Assembly: GCA_963678705.1 (NCBI GenBank)
Contig: OY783204.1
Span: 22,640,759-22,704,758 of the forward strand
From: Panorpa germanica
Taxonomy: Eukaryota > Arthropoda > Insecta > Mecoptera > Panorpidae
Direction: 5' to 3'
DNA length: 64,000 nucleotides
Every line of letters starts with the position of its first letter. Position 1 is the stretch's first letter. The notes under the pieces are model-generated. The model was not told where the DNA came from and made no database searches. It saw only the letters and a program-made list of their open reading frames with translations. Positions 1 through 11,587 of the stretch are shown piece by piece. Both the position numbers and the translations under genes were made by a program.

Positions 1-120
1 ATAACAGCGTCCATATAAGGATTGAACATTTGAGGTTCTAGTAACCCACTTTATCAATATATAGTACACTTTTATAGAAATTAAGACATAGGACACAAGC
101 CCATTTAATTTTTATAAATA
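1..120 (-). repeat. Terminal part of interspersed repeat family I
   Basis: The reverse complement of about 85 bases here nearly matches 28687-28770 and shares the end motif GGGCTTGTGTCC. The element is cut by the window edge or truncated. Confidence 0.6.
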
Positions 121-2560
121 GTAAAACCCTACGTAGTTAATAATTCGAACTGCAGACAATGAATAAAATTATTTAAAATAACAATTTATCTAGATATTAC
201 TACTTATAAAATGTTCAGTTTTGTTTAAGTTTCAAGTTTAAGCCATTCTCAGTTTTCATTCCATGGTCACTCCATTTCTGAGTCTGCTGTTTCGTGGCAT
301 GGCCATCATTCTGCTTGGGGCGGCTGTTGAATGCTCGGGTCTTGGTCTGTCGGACGGACTGTATCGTGCAACATATAATTATACCCTTCGTTGCTACGTC
401 AAAACAAACAAACATCATCTAAGAACATAGGCGTACATACATGCACAGTTACTTTTCTTCATAATGTATATTAATTAAGAAGTTGTGATGGAATATTCTC
501 CACTATGAATTCTAAGATTGTAGATACATTATTATAGTCAAGTCCATGTTGTGGTAAGAGGTGCTCTTGCTTTTTCTGCCACCTCAAATTTTCCTGAAAT
601 AATTATTAATAAAATGTTTCTTTTATAATTGTGTTTTTGTAAAACATCAATTTTAAAAACAATACATGAATTTTTAAAATAACATTTTCATTGTACAAAT
701 AAGTCAAAATATATTTTGTAATTTCTAAATTGCAACTTTATTACACAATTGACAGTCTGGAACAGAAAAGCAATTGCATCTTTTTTAATCGTCTTATACT
801 TAACCTAAGATTTCTGAAATGTATATATATATTTAACTACCCTATAATTCCATTAACATTTTATTTTACTTTTACTATTCTTCTTTTCTTTTCCTTTATA
901 GTTTTACGACTATTTCATCTGCTACGTCTTATTCTCCGATCATTGTCCTTTTATAACTTGTTCATAAGTTGAGAGATATCGCATTGCTCAAATTGCTTCG
1001 TATGTTTTGCATGTTTCATTAATTTAATGGTATTTAAAATTATACAAAAATCTGTTAAGTTTCGGTAAATAATATATGAATAACCTGGACATAACTTTCT
1101 TTTCCATTTCATATTTATTTACTATTACGCTTGGAATAACAAAACAAAATCTGAAAATATGTCATAAAAATGTTGACTTAAACAAATTCCTTAAATTTAA
1201 ATACATTCATACATTCTTTTGACTTTTGCAAAGTAAACAAACGTAATATTTAATCTTTTCCTTAGAATTTAAATAAAAACCTGACTAATTCTCGTGTGAA
1301 AAGATCAACAACCCTTTTATGTGCTTAAACGATTACCTATTATAATCTCATCAATTTTTATAAATAAATAAAAATTTTCAAAAGACTTTGAATAAAATAA
1401 AAAAGTTTAAGTTATTATTATTTTTAAGCCATGCATAATGAAGGTAATATTTGCAGATTAAAATTAGAAGATATTCTACGGCGATGAATTAACCGCCTCG
1501 GCTTCTGAACGATAAAGAAAATCTAGATTATGTAAGAAATATTTTACAGAATTTTTTGCCCAAATTCGCAAAAATATCTATACAAAATATTTAATTTAAA
1601 AAGAAACGTAAATGTAAAACTAAGCAATTTTTAAAAACACGTTGAATGTTATACCAGCTTTGCACCTGCAGCTGCAACAACACTGCAACCTCCATTATCT
1701 TTTTGGGAGGAACGTTTCGTGACTTATATGTTGTGCTGTCCCATCGTATGTTTAAGATTACAAGCGCGGGGTGTGGTGATCTCGGCTGATAAAATTAAAA
1801 ACCTCCAAGAAAGTTTGTTTGCTTAGCTGGACGCTCTGAAAATGATTGCCTGGCTACCTCTACCTCTCACCTCCGCTGATTGATTCTCACAAAGATTCTC
1901 AGCAACAAACCGTTATTGAAATTGTAGGTTTCAATTTTATAATGGATAAATTAAATATATTTATCGTTATATTTTTCTTGATATTGGCATTTTCTAAATC
2001 TTTGCAAAAGTTACGGCTTGATAGAATTGAATTGAGCGTGAATGGAATATTTTCTCACAAAGTTGGCCAGGTGTTTGGAGTTAGCATACATTAAATAATA
2101 ATTATAGAAACTAAAAATAGGAATACCTTTCTAATAGACGAGAAAATGCTGCTATCTATTTTATTTTTAGTTAAATGATATGTTATATTACATTTTTCTA
2201 GCAATTATAAATGTTTAAAAAATAATTGTACTTTATATATAAGTTTTTGTCTTTAGATATTATATTCTTTCTATATTTAATCCCACCAACTATTACTTAA
2301 ATTTAACTAAAGCGTAGTCATACAAAAGTTGAATATTACCTGAATCTTATTTAGTATACTCATGAAATGTGTGTCTTTAAATCTGTTTTAGGTAGTATTC
2401 ATCTTTTGCATGAATACACAATTACTGAACGACTAAAATCGGGGCGATTTTATTCCCCGGGCCCCGTTAGAAAGCGTTTTAACACAAAACAAACAAAAAC
2501 CAATTCCAAAAATGTTTATTCTTCTTCTCATATCGCTCTTCTCCTTGTCGACCACTGTAA
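121..2560. other. AT-rich intergenic DNA without recognised features
   Basis: No coding exon or repeat family could be identified. Short open frames near 215-418 and 1846-2094 have no recognisable domains, codon pattern or splice context. Confidence 0.5.
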
Positions 2561-2569
2561 TGTGTAGTT

Positions 2570-3030
2570 TGCAACATTTCCAACTACATGGTTTTTCTTT
2601 TATTCTCCCTCTTTCTTCTTTCTACCTCTGCCATCCACCTCTTTCCTTCCTTGTCTCCTCTCAGCAACTATTTTCACTGACAACCTTCATTTCTTTCTCT
2701 CCCTATTCCGTTACTTCCTTCTTTCTTCTCTGTAATTCCGCCATCCTCCTCTTCTTTTAGTTGCCTCCTTTCATCAGCTCCACCTACTCTCTGCCTCCTC
2801 TTATCAGCACTTCTACCTTCTTTTCATTGCTTATTTTACCCTCGCATGTCTTTTTTAAATACTCCAGCGTCTCTGTTTCTCTCTTGCACATTCTCTATAA
2901 TCTTCACTATTCTCTTCATTTCCATTCTAAACCTTGCAATTGTCTTTACGTTCCTTGTTCCTATTCCTCTTATAATATATACTGGTACCTTTGTCTCCCA
3001 TAGCCTCCAAAAAAATAATGTAGAATTCAT
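2570..3030 (-). mobile_element. Degenerate non-LTR retrotransposon tail, family H
   Basis: Pyrimidine-rich on the plus strand. Read on the minus strand it gives KTIARFRMEMK, which resembles IARFRLGNEERGSRY at 42420-42490. Such basic, Glu-rich stretches occur near the C-terminus of R1/CR1-like reverse transcriptase proteins. It is full of stops and inactive. Confidence 0.45.
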
Positions 3031-3034
3031 ATAA

Positions 3035-3945
3035 AAATGAATTGTAATTGCTGTATTTGTAGCAACATTAAGAATTCTATTTTATGCTCGCGCTGTCATC
3101 GAGCTGTCACTAATCCCCGTGTAAACTAATTACTAATTACTATAACGCCAACGGACAACAGCACAAGTAATCTTCTCGTTTAACTGAAGATGTTTCGGAT
3201 CCCGTTACTTTGAACACGTTTTACTATTTGATATTCCATGTGTATCAAAACAAACATGGCGCTAAATCAGACACACGAGTTTATACCATTTGTCGGTGTT
3301 TCTTCACAACACAATTCCCTGGCGGCTCGGCTGCTTCTAGAGATCTTTCGTTGTTCCTCTGTTCATGAAATAGTCCCGTCTTCCCCATCTCCATGCTCTA
3401 CGAGTTGGTTAACTCCTCTGATTATACAGCGGCCGCTTTCAACAACGTGTAATTAACTTTGGATTTTTGTTTTAGGCTGTTTAAATAATAGATAACATGC
3501 AACATTACATTTACAACATTAAGTAACTCTGGAGTTGAGTGCAGATCGCAGAAGTGATTTAATTATAACAAAAAATTATTATTTAATTTTTTAGTTTCAT
3601 AGCTGTATTAGGAACTCTGTGTTAGTGAAATCTGTATGCCTAGACGTACGAATTGTTTATTGATGGCATTTCCAAAGAGGTTACTCCGAGAAGCAACCTT
3701 ATCTCAGATAGCAGATCTAATGTATTGTCTCACTAGATCCGTAGCAAACATGCTCCTTCCCGCTTCTACTCTTTTCTATGAATGTTACGAGTAAAGTTTT
3801 TGATACTAGTTATACGCACCTGTGTACGCATTAATACATTAAAAGTTTTTTCTGAATCTTTCTTAAATTTTTCTCATCTCAGAATACCTTAGTTTTTCTC
3901 AGTAATTCATAAGTCCTCCAATTCGTAACGTGCCTTGAATTGAAT
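3035..3945. other. Unassigned intergenic DNA
   Basis: Mixed sequence including a 72-codon frame at 3238-3456 with no recognised domain. I see no splice pattern or repeat relation within the window. Confidence 0.4.
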
Positions 3946-3951
3946 GCATCC

Positions 3952-4090
3952 GCTAAACACAGTTACGTGTATGTAACATGTCGCACTAGTGTGGACGTGT
4001 TGTACAACTTCTTACAACAAATGTTGGATGTCGCATGTATTAAGTCACACGTATGTGTACCATACTTCTACCTTCTACGTAACATTTTTA
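3952..4090 (+). repeat. Interspersed repeat family D/J, uninterrupted copy
   Basis: Begins CGCTAAACACAGTTACGTGT and contains GTCGCACTAGTGTGGACGTG, TTACAACAAATGTTGGATG and AAGTCACACGTATGTGTAC. The same order is found at 16685-17140, where it is interrupted by a retrotransposon, and part of it at 40680-40815. Confidence 0.65.
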
Positions 4091-4249
4091 GGTCATTATA
4101 ATGTAAAATTACCATTCGAGACAAATGTATGTTTCTGACGGTAATGAAACTTTCTATGCATAAGATTACATTGTTTTACATATTTATTACATAATTATTA
4201 TATTACTAAATGACTTTTAATGGGTTTTACATTTTTTAATGACATTATA

Positions 4250-4330
4250 TCAGAATTAGGTTAAACTTCCGTAAATAATTAAACGTAACGTTAGGTAAAA
4301 ACGATTACATTAAATAATATATCTATTTAA
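4250..4330. repeat. Fragment of interspersed repeat family J
   Basis: Shares the GTAACG/TTAGGTAAAA-type end sequences with the copies at 17120-17340 and 43455-43520. Confidence 0.35.
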
Positions 4331-6164
4331 ATTTTCTGCTACGATAGTGGAATGGCTATATGTAACATTTTACTTAAGCGACACTATTTATTAATCTGAG
4401 ATGCACTACGCGCTTTCTGCACACATCTGATGATATGGTACCGAAACATCTTCGTTGGACCTCCCCGATGTTCATTATGAGTCACGAACACCTACTAGGA
4501 CATTTACAATTTATATATAAAGTCCAACTATAGAAGCACTATCACCACAATTTGTACAAACTTAAATATTACAAATCATGTAAATTTAATCTATAGGGGT
4601 AGGTTTCAAAAAGCTTATCACTCCTCCCTTCCCAGAACAGTTCCCATTTTACCTAAGTACACCTCGTTTTCTATATTGTCCATATTATTAATTTTTAATA
4701 CTTAATAACCATTTTTATTTACTACTACATATTATACTACTACAAACAGAACATTCCAATTATAAAATAAAAATATTTCTAAACAAAAAAATTAATAACA
4801 ATTTGACCTCAGGTTTCTAACCGAACGCAGTTAGGTAAATTAAATTCACGGAATTACTCGCTTTGATGTTTGCCGAAGTAAATGAAAGTCACAAGTCGTG
4901 GGCTCGTGGCGCAGCTTTTAATTTAATAATAAATTAATCACATTTCTTGGAACTTAGAAAATAACACATTGAATCTAAAAAACCTTTTAACAATATACAG
5001 GTTTAGTAAGAAAGCTAACTATATTCCGAAAAGGATCATCCTTAAATTACGTCATAATTTTTTTACATGTCGAATTTTAGATTAGATGTGTCGTCATGAA
5101 CTCCCTCTACACTTTAGTAGAAATGGAAATTTAACTAGTTACGCAACCTGGTTTAACTTAGTTCCTAAAATCGGCTCTGTGTACAATAAGATACATTATG
5201 ACTGTACTCCCAAAATGAAATAATAATATTTACTTTCATGGTCCCAGGTTTACTTGTACGTACTATATGGCATGCCCAATTAAAAATGTCTCCAGCTTTA
5301 TTGTCTTGCTCCTACACGATGTTTCATTGTTCTAACAACGTATTATAAATAAAAAGCTCAAACGCGCCGATGGCTTCTGCCTGAACCTACTTCTAATTCC
5401 CCACACATCCCCGCGCTCCCAGGTATATGATTCTAAACCTGGGGATTACGCGTTATTATTATGTAGATTGATAAGCAGTGATAACACCATGAAAAATACC
5501 ATGTTCTTTTTTATTCATTCGAGAAACAAATGTTTAGATGATGATGGCTCCCAGATAACGCCTGGTTATGGTTGTTAGTTATTTTTTTATCAAGATGTTG
5601 CTGGACCTGGGTACACTAAACACTAAATAAACCTTTGTTGATAGTGGTGTCAGTACTAAATAACTTAAAGAACTCATCTTTGCTTATAATCCAAGAACCA
5701 GTTCTTACTCGAGCATTGAAATTATGGGCTTATAAATATAAGTTACGGTTCGGATAAATGGCTTCCTGGGTGATTTCACAGTGTTTGCTCATTTTCTTAT
5801 TATTTATCACCTGGATGCACTGAGTACAGTCTGCGTACAGCTGCTTATGTGGTACCGAGATTTCAGTATTGGTTTACCTAGATCAATTTACATTCGCTAT
5901 ACTGTCTTTATTTTTATTTACCTCACCAGTTCTCGTTATAAGTTCTAACACCGGCTAGGTCATTTACATTTTAAATATTTAAAGTCTAACTCTGGCAACC
6001 CTGTTTCCACTGCTGGATGTACAAGATTATTATAATTTAATTAGATTTTTCACAGCACTAAAGGGGATGATTTGTTTCGCAGCGGGGGTTGTTTTTTTTA
6101 TCTTTCTTGTTTATATTATTTAAATATTTAACATGTTTGGATATTAATAACGTAACACTGACAC
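4331..6164. other. Intergenic DNA with one weak internal repeat
   Basis: Segments near 4485-4535 and 5945-5990 resemble each other (both contain a CTAGG.CATTTACA core followed by AAAGTC.AACT), so a degenerate repeat pair is likely. Nothing else is recognised. Confidence 0.35.
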
Positions 6165-6835
6165 CAGTGGCGTAGCGTGCCTTAGACGGGCCCTGTACCA
6201 AAATTTGTTGGGGGGCACAAATGATGGGTAAATTTTTTTCACACAAGGAACAAAAACGCGCGCATTGAATTAAAATAACTATGTATTGTTTGTTCGTTAT
6301 TACTTACAATTAATACTCCTAGGAACTAAGCTAGCCAATCAATTCAAATCAAATATACACTTTTTTTGCCTTTTGTTCGACGAACTTATTTATTAAATCA
6401 TTCATAGCTGAAGACGATTTCAGTTTTTCAAATTTTCTGCCTCTATAGACAATGGTGACAAGTCTGATAGCCTTTCCTGTTCCATAGAAGTGTTTAGATA
6501 ATTTTTTATCAGTTTTAATTTCGAAAAACTTCTTTCATTATTTTTGAAAACAGTTGTTACTCCGCACTCTTTTCCTAGATCTATGGAGTCGTTCAGCAAA
6601 CCATGGAATGAATTTTAATTTCTTATTTCGTTCAGTCTATTCAAAAGATTACTTAGTAAAATGCTAGCTTTCTGTAAGTCATTAATTTTATGCTGTAGAG
6701 CTTTAGAAACAGGATTAATGATTTCAAATGGTGAAGAAAAAAAAACCGAATATTTGTTTATACACGTTTGGGGCCCCTATAGACCGGGGGCCCCGTATCT
6801 TTAATACGGCTGATACGGCGGTAGCTACGCCCCTG
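6165..6835 (-). mobile_element. hAT transposon remnant with transposase C-terminus
   Basis: The ends CAGTGGCGTAGC and GCTACGCCCCTG are imperfect inverted repeats. Flanking 8-mers ACTGACAC (6157-6164) and ACAGACAC (6836-6843) match at 7 of 8 positions, the target-duplication length of hAT elements. On the minus strand, about 6430-6555 reads NNERSFSKLKLIKNYLNTSM and continues with QERLSDLSPLSIE, the conserved C-terminal dimerisation region of hAT transposases. The rest of the coding region is missing. A 258-bp relative lies at 50180-50437. Confidence 0.85.
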
Positions 6836-6843
6836 ACAGACAC

Positions 6844-7779
6844 AGATTTTTTTAAACTACATATATAACATTAGCATCCGTTTTTGTAAAGATAAGAAAA
6901 CCTGCTTAAGAAATTCAGGCATCTAGATCAACTGCAAGAAATATATTTAAATTTATTTGGGAAAGAATACGATCCATACAAAATTGACATTTTAACAATA
7001 TTAATTAAAAATATACATAGTTATGCAAATCTTTGTTGATTTTGACATATTTAATAATTGGGAAATCAGACAAAATGTAAACTCACTGTTAAATTAAAGG
7101 ATAAAACTTTACGTATAACCAACCCGAATTTTGATTTTTGAAGTTATCTCAGTAATGAACTGGACGATTGAAACATAATTTTTAATTTCTTTAAATAAGA
7201 ATTGCTATTCCTTTTACAACAGGGTGGGGGGGATGTGCTGGTAAGTGGGTTACAAAAAGAACAAAAATCCATATAATGAATTTAATTTAATTTTCTTCCA
7301 TGAAACGATGCCCTTAAATATTTATTCTTATCTTAAAATATACCTGTAAACAACCTAAAAGCAGTCATAAAATGGAGACATGGTTATTAAAATAGTCATT
7401 AAAATATTAATTAATTATCAGATGATTACGTTAACGATGCAATCTTGTAAAAAGTATTTTCTGTTTATTTTGTACGGCTCTTTATTTAATCTTTTTATTA
7501 AATCTTTTAATTAATGTTAAACCTCTTCCAGTTTAATTGGTAAATACTACAAATTATTTTTTATGTTGCTTTTTATATTTTTATTCTTTCTTTTTTTGTT
7601 ATAAGATTTGTTGTAGTCAGAAAGAGATGGAGAGTCATTAAGGGGTTGTAACTCATAGAAACATTAGCATTGAAAATTATTTATATAGTAGACATATTGT
7701 TTTTAAGGAGATATACCATCATTGTTGTTTAAAACTCATTTGTAAATATAGTATACTATTGATTTTTAGATAATACCAC
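6844..7779. other. AT-rich intergenic DNA
   Basis: No gene, repeat family or structured RNA recognised. Confidence 0.4.
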
Positions 7780-7960
7780 AAGCTTCTAATGATATCTATT
7801 AAAATTTCACTGCATTCTGACCATTACTTTACGAGGTACAGTGATTTCAGTCACGATACTTTTCAAAACAATGGAAAAATCTGAATATCGTGTATTGATA
7901 GTGCATTGCTTTTTAAAGGGAAAGAATACCGACCCCGAATTATACCATTATTACAAATTA
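7780..7960 (+). mobile_element. mariner transposase N-terminal fragment
   Basis: From the ATG at 7871 the plus strand reads MEKSEYRVLIVHCFLKGKNT, the start of a mariner-family transposase, preceded by mariner-like 5' sequence. The frame decays after about 20 codons. Related to 39100-39290 and 49830-50166; no inverted repeats remain. Confidence 0.65.
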
Positions 7961-8339
7961 CAAAAGTAAATTATACCCCCAACTGATTAAAATGTTCATT
8001 TATGTTATTTTACATCTCCCATATTAATAGTGTTATTGGTGTTGCAGACCAGAAAATTGCAGTCTGTATTTACTTCTTTACATATTTTAAATAAAACTGA
8101 ACTTAGTATAGTCAAACCGTAATGTGTACCCTTGTACGAGTATAATTTGCATATTCCTAGTGAACTGCATTTTCTATATCTGTATTAATATTATTTTCTT
8201 TACTTGCAGGTGTCTTACAATACTAAACTGCATATTAGGTAAGTGATTTTTAATTGTTTACATATGAATTACTTTTAAATATTGTTATTTTTTATGATTT
8301 TATCATTTTAAGAAAATTTAGATATTTTGATATTTAACA

Positions 8340-8530
8340 TTTTGTTTAACGTCGGCCTATGTCATATTACACACAGTTTGTAGTTTTTATGATATCAAAC
8401 CTAATATATGTGAACTACATCACTGCCTAATAGTAATAAAATATAGCGCTGCTTCAGGAATCGAACTTGAAAACACAGCAGCCTAGTCTAATGCACTCAG
8501 GTACTATGCTGAATATGAAATATCTATAGC
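8340..8530 (-). mobile_element. Probable tRNA-derived SINE, family E, partial
   Basis: Shares AACGTCGGC..AT, the ACTACATCACTGCCTAAT segment and a box-B-like end (on the minus strand TTCGATTCC) with the other family E copies. Degenerate. Confidence 0.5.
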
Positions 8531-9495
8531 TTCACTTTCTAATATTTTACTTTCTTAAACAATTTTCGCAATTACCAGCTCTGGGCCCCCATGCTGTTTA
8601 GAAATTCACAAACGTATTATACTGTTACGCAACACCCCTATAATATATTTTTATTACGTAAAAACCGCATAATTTTACACTTTTTATAAAATTTATGACT
8701 TTAATTTTACAAAGTCATATTTCAGTTTAATGTTTCCCCCAACATTACTAATTATTTTAAATTGTTATTTCTTTTTACCCACAAAAACTCACATTCTCTA
8801 AGCAAGTGTCCTCTAAGTTACTGACTGCACCGCAAAGCACTTATCCCCTCTCTCTTCCCTTCCTTCCTCGTTATGTTTAATTTTTGTTATGTATTCCTTG
8901 ACTTCCTTATGGGATTTAGAGGTTCAGATTTTTTTCTTTAAAACAAATTGACAAAAAACATTCTGCAGAATAAGCACAGACAGTAGGCGACGTGCCTGCA
9001 GACATGGTGATCTGGCTAGAAGTATGGCAGGAGCCGGGTTGGGGCAGTAATACACCACGCTCGTTAGCGGGTTTATAATCTTGTGGTCGTACATAAGGGA
9101 AGATAAACACACCCCCAAGTTAAGTCTCAAAACACAATCTGACAGTTGACAATTTTTTTTATCTGATGTTTTTATAGTCAAGTAATATTCTTTTACTGCA
9201 CTGTGAGAAATACACTTTTATTTTTACTATAGCCATAGCTTTTTTTAAAAATATTTATTAAGCTTTGACTCATATATACATAATAATGCTAGGTAAGGAT
9301 TTAGAATCGCCCCCCCAATTACTAGGTATATATTTAATAAAACAACCCTTTTATCATAGAAAACTTAACTTTATTATAAAGAAAAACTAGCTTTCGATCG
9401 TCCATGCGAGGTCATTTTCAGGTAAATTAAATTATAAAAATTATTTATTACACTCTCTACTGGCACACTATTCCTTATCAATGAAAGACTATAAT
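8531..9495. other. AT-rich intergenic DNA
   Basis: Includes a somewhat GC-richer patch at 8970-9110 with overlapping minus-strand frames (64 and 85 codons). No domain, homologue or splice structure recognised. Confidence 0.35.
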
Positions 9496-9497
9496 AT

Positions 9498-9765
9498 TTT
9501 ATTTTTTATTTAATTTATTTAATGTCGGTTTAATCCGATGTTGTGTTTTATTCAGGGACAACCTCCTACTATGTTGGCAGTTATATTATAGCGGCGTGGC
9601 TGCCTCATATGTACTCCACCGCTTGATTATGCGAGCAGATAGTCAGTTAAATGGTATAGCAACCATAATCAGAAAATATAGCGCTAGTCGGACGGTAGCG
9701 TGGATCGAATGTGAAGACACAGTAGTCTTCACTCTCGACCATTGTACTGTCTACATTCGTATTAT
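9498..9765 (-). mobile_element. Probable tRNA-derived SINE, family E
   Basis: On the minus strand a head with a box-B-like TTCGATCC is followed by a body ending ACATCGGATTAAACCGACAT and then AAATAAATT. This matches 19740-19998 and 22560-22850 in layout. SINEs of this kind are copied by LINE machinery and carry an internal RNA polymerase III promoter. Confidence 0.6.
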
Positions 9766-9934
9766 ATTTTAATAGCACTTTCTTGAAATATGTAATCTGT
9801 TAGCGCCTACTAGGTATACTAATATTATAACATTCAATTTACTTGCATGATACGTGCTTATAGACAGAGGCGTACCGAAACAAATGGTGGCCTGGAGAGG
9901 TACTCAGTATGAAGGCGTTTCATGTTACATACTA

Positions 9935-10195
9935 CTTTAAATCAATTATTTATAGTCAAAATTGCATTCTAACCTATCTAAATTTAATTTTCTTTTAGCT
10001 CTCACGTAAAATCAATTGTATCTAGTCAAAGTTGTCTTCTAGCCTATCTAAAATTAACGTTATTTAGCTAGCAGATGAAATAAATTGTATCTAGTTGCAA
10101 TTGCCTTCCAGTTTATCTGTAATTAACTCATTAATCTTAACCTTTTCTTTAAGTCTCACGCAAAATCAATTGTATTTAGTCATAATTGAAGCGAA
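9935..10195 (+). repeat. Imperfect tandem repeat, four units of about 65-85 bp
   Basis: Each unit contains AAATCAATTGTATCTAGTCA followed by CTTCTAGCCTATCTAAA and a TCTCACG or related end. Related single units occur on the opposite strand near 49020-49170, and short AATTGTATCTAG pieces elsewhere. Confidence 0.7.
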
Positions 10196-10199
10196 CCCT

Positions 10200-11335
10200 T
10201 AGATTGAACCCATACCCAAAAATCTGGTGCCAAACATATATGTATCGGTCACTGAGCCAAGACTCCTTGCAATTTTTGAAATATTAGCGCCTACAATTTG
10301 TGAATATGCTTTTACTATAACACATATAATTTCTTTTCATATTAAAATATTGTATGTGTTTTTAGTCTATAAGATTATGTTAGATAATTTTTATAAATTG
10401 CTTTTCATTATTTCAATGACACTTAACTTTCATATAGTAAATAAATATATCTACGTGTCTGAAATAAAGTCATATTATCAACGATTTCACTAAATGAAAT
10501 ACTACATAATAAATCTTTCAAGACATTTCAATCACTATAATTTATTAAGCAATAACTCTAGAAGTCTGTCTGTATATGGCAGTTTTTTTGTACAATTGAT
10601 TTTAGTATCAACTCGATTTACCTGTCCGATTTAGTGTTTATAGCTCGAGTTTGTTGTTTGTTGGCGACTTTACAAACATGTCAATTTAGAAGAAATGTTT
10701 TATGATCATGGAACAGACCATGATTATCATGATTGACAGTTAGTTTAGAAAACTAGAGCTAAATCTCTTTCAGTGAAAAGACAATTATTTCAGTCTCTAA
10801 CAATGGAGATGTTGAACTCTTTTTTTAATTTCATAATGCATATTGCGTGTGCAATTTTATATCGTTTAACAATGAATTTAGGGCTCACAGCCTTTGGAAG
10901 CACAATGCAGAGACGTGAAAAAAGTCTGCTCTTTTGCTAAGGTATATTTTATCATTGACATTATTCAGATATCAGAGATTGAGATATTGATTTGTGGATT
11001 ATTATTAAAATAATATTTATTTCTTTACTATAATTAAATAGTACTTGTGCAGCCATCTATTATAGTATATTAAAACCTTTCCCTTATAGTGAAGACACAA
11101 ACTAAATTAAAAAGAAAACATTTATGGTTTGGATAATAAATAAATTTAAAGTACAGTTTTATAAATAATTTAATAAATATCATAAAAACTAATAATACAA
11201 CTACAAAGTTCTACTACATTTATCATATAAATTATATGGCCATATACAAATTGGCTATTTCTTTATAGATATTATAAATATAATTTTTAATTTAAATGCA
11301 AATCATTTTTAGCCAATATCAAAATGCAACAATAA
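10200..11335. other. AT-rich DNA downstream of lipocalin A
   Basis: An 88-codon frame at 10227-10493 is hydrophobic and AT-driven with no recognised domain; I do not call it a gene. Nothing else seen. Confidence 0.4.
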
Positions 11336-11341
11336 TTTATT
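11336..11341 (-). terminator. Candidate polyadenylation signal AATAAA for lipocalin A
   Basis: AATAAA on the minus strand, about 107 nt past the stop codon. The position is sensible, but the hexamer is common in AT-rich DNA. Confidence 0.4.
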
Positions 11342-11447
11342 TCCACTCATAGCATCACAATAGCATGTTTCCGGTGTTTAGCAAGTACCACATAACCAAT
11401 TATTTAAAGTAGTGGTCATATGTATATACATTTATGTTTGTTTGTTA

Positions 11448-11587
11448 TCAGTGGTGGTCATGACAATTTTTCTGATCTGTTCTAAATAAATATCCACGAC
11501 TTATGCTGTTTTTGTCAAGGATGCTGTAAGCCTGCTGCATGATGTCAAGGGAAGGATGCCTGTCCCTTGTTAAAATCCACACATTTC
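11448..11587 (-). CDS. Lipocalin A, last coding exon
   Basis: The acceptor ATCATTTTAG precedes 11587; the TGA stop is at 11448-11450. It encodes NVWILTRDRHPSLD through QKNCHDHH, the C-terminal helix and last cysteine. The protein ends four residues after that cysteine. Confidence 0.9.
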
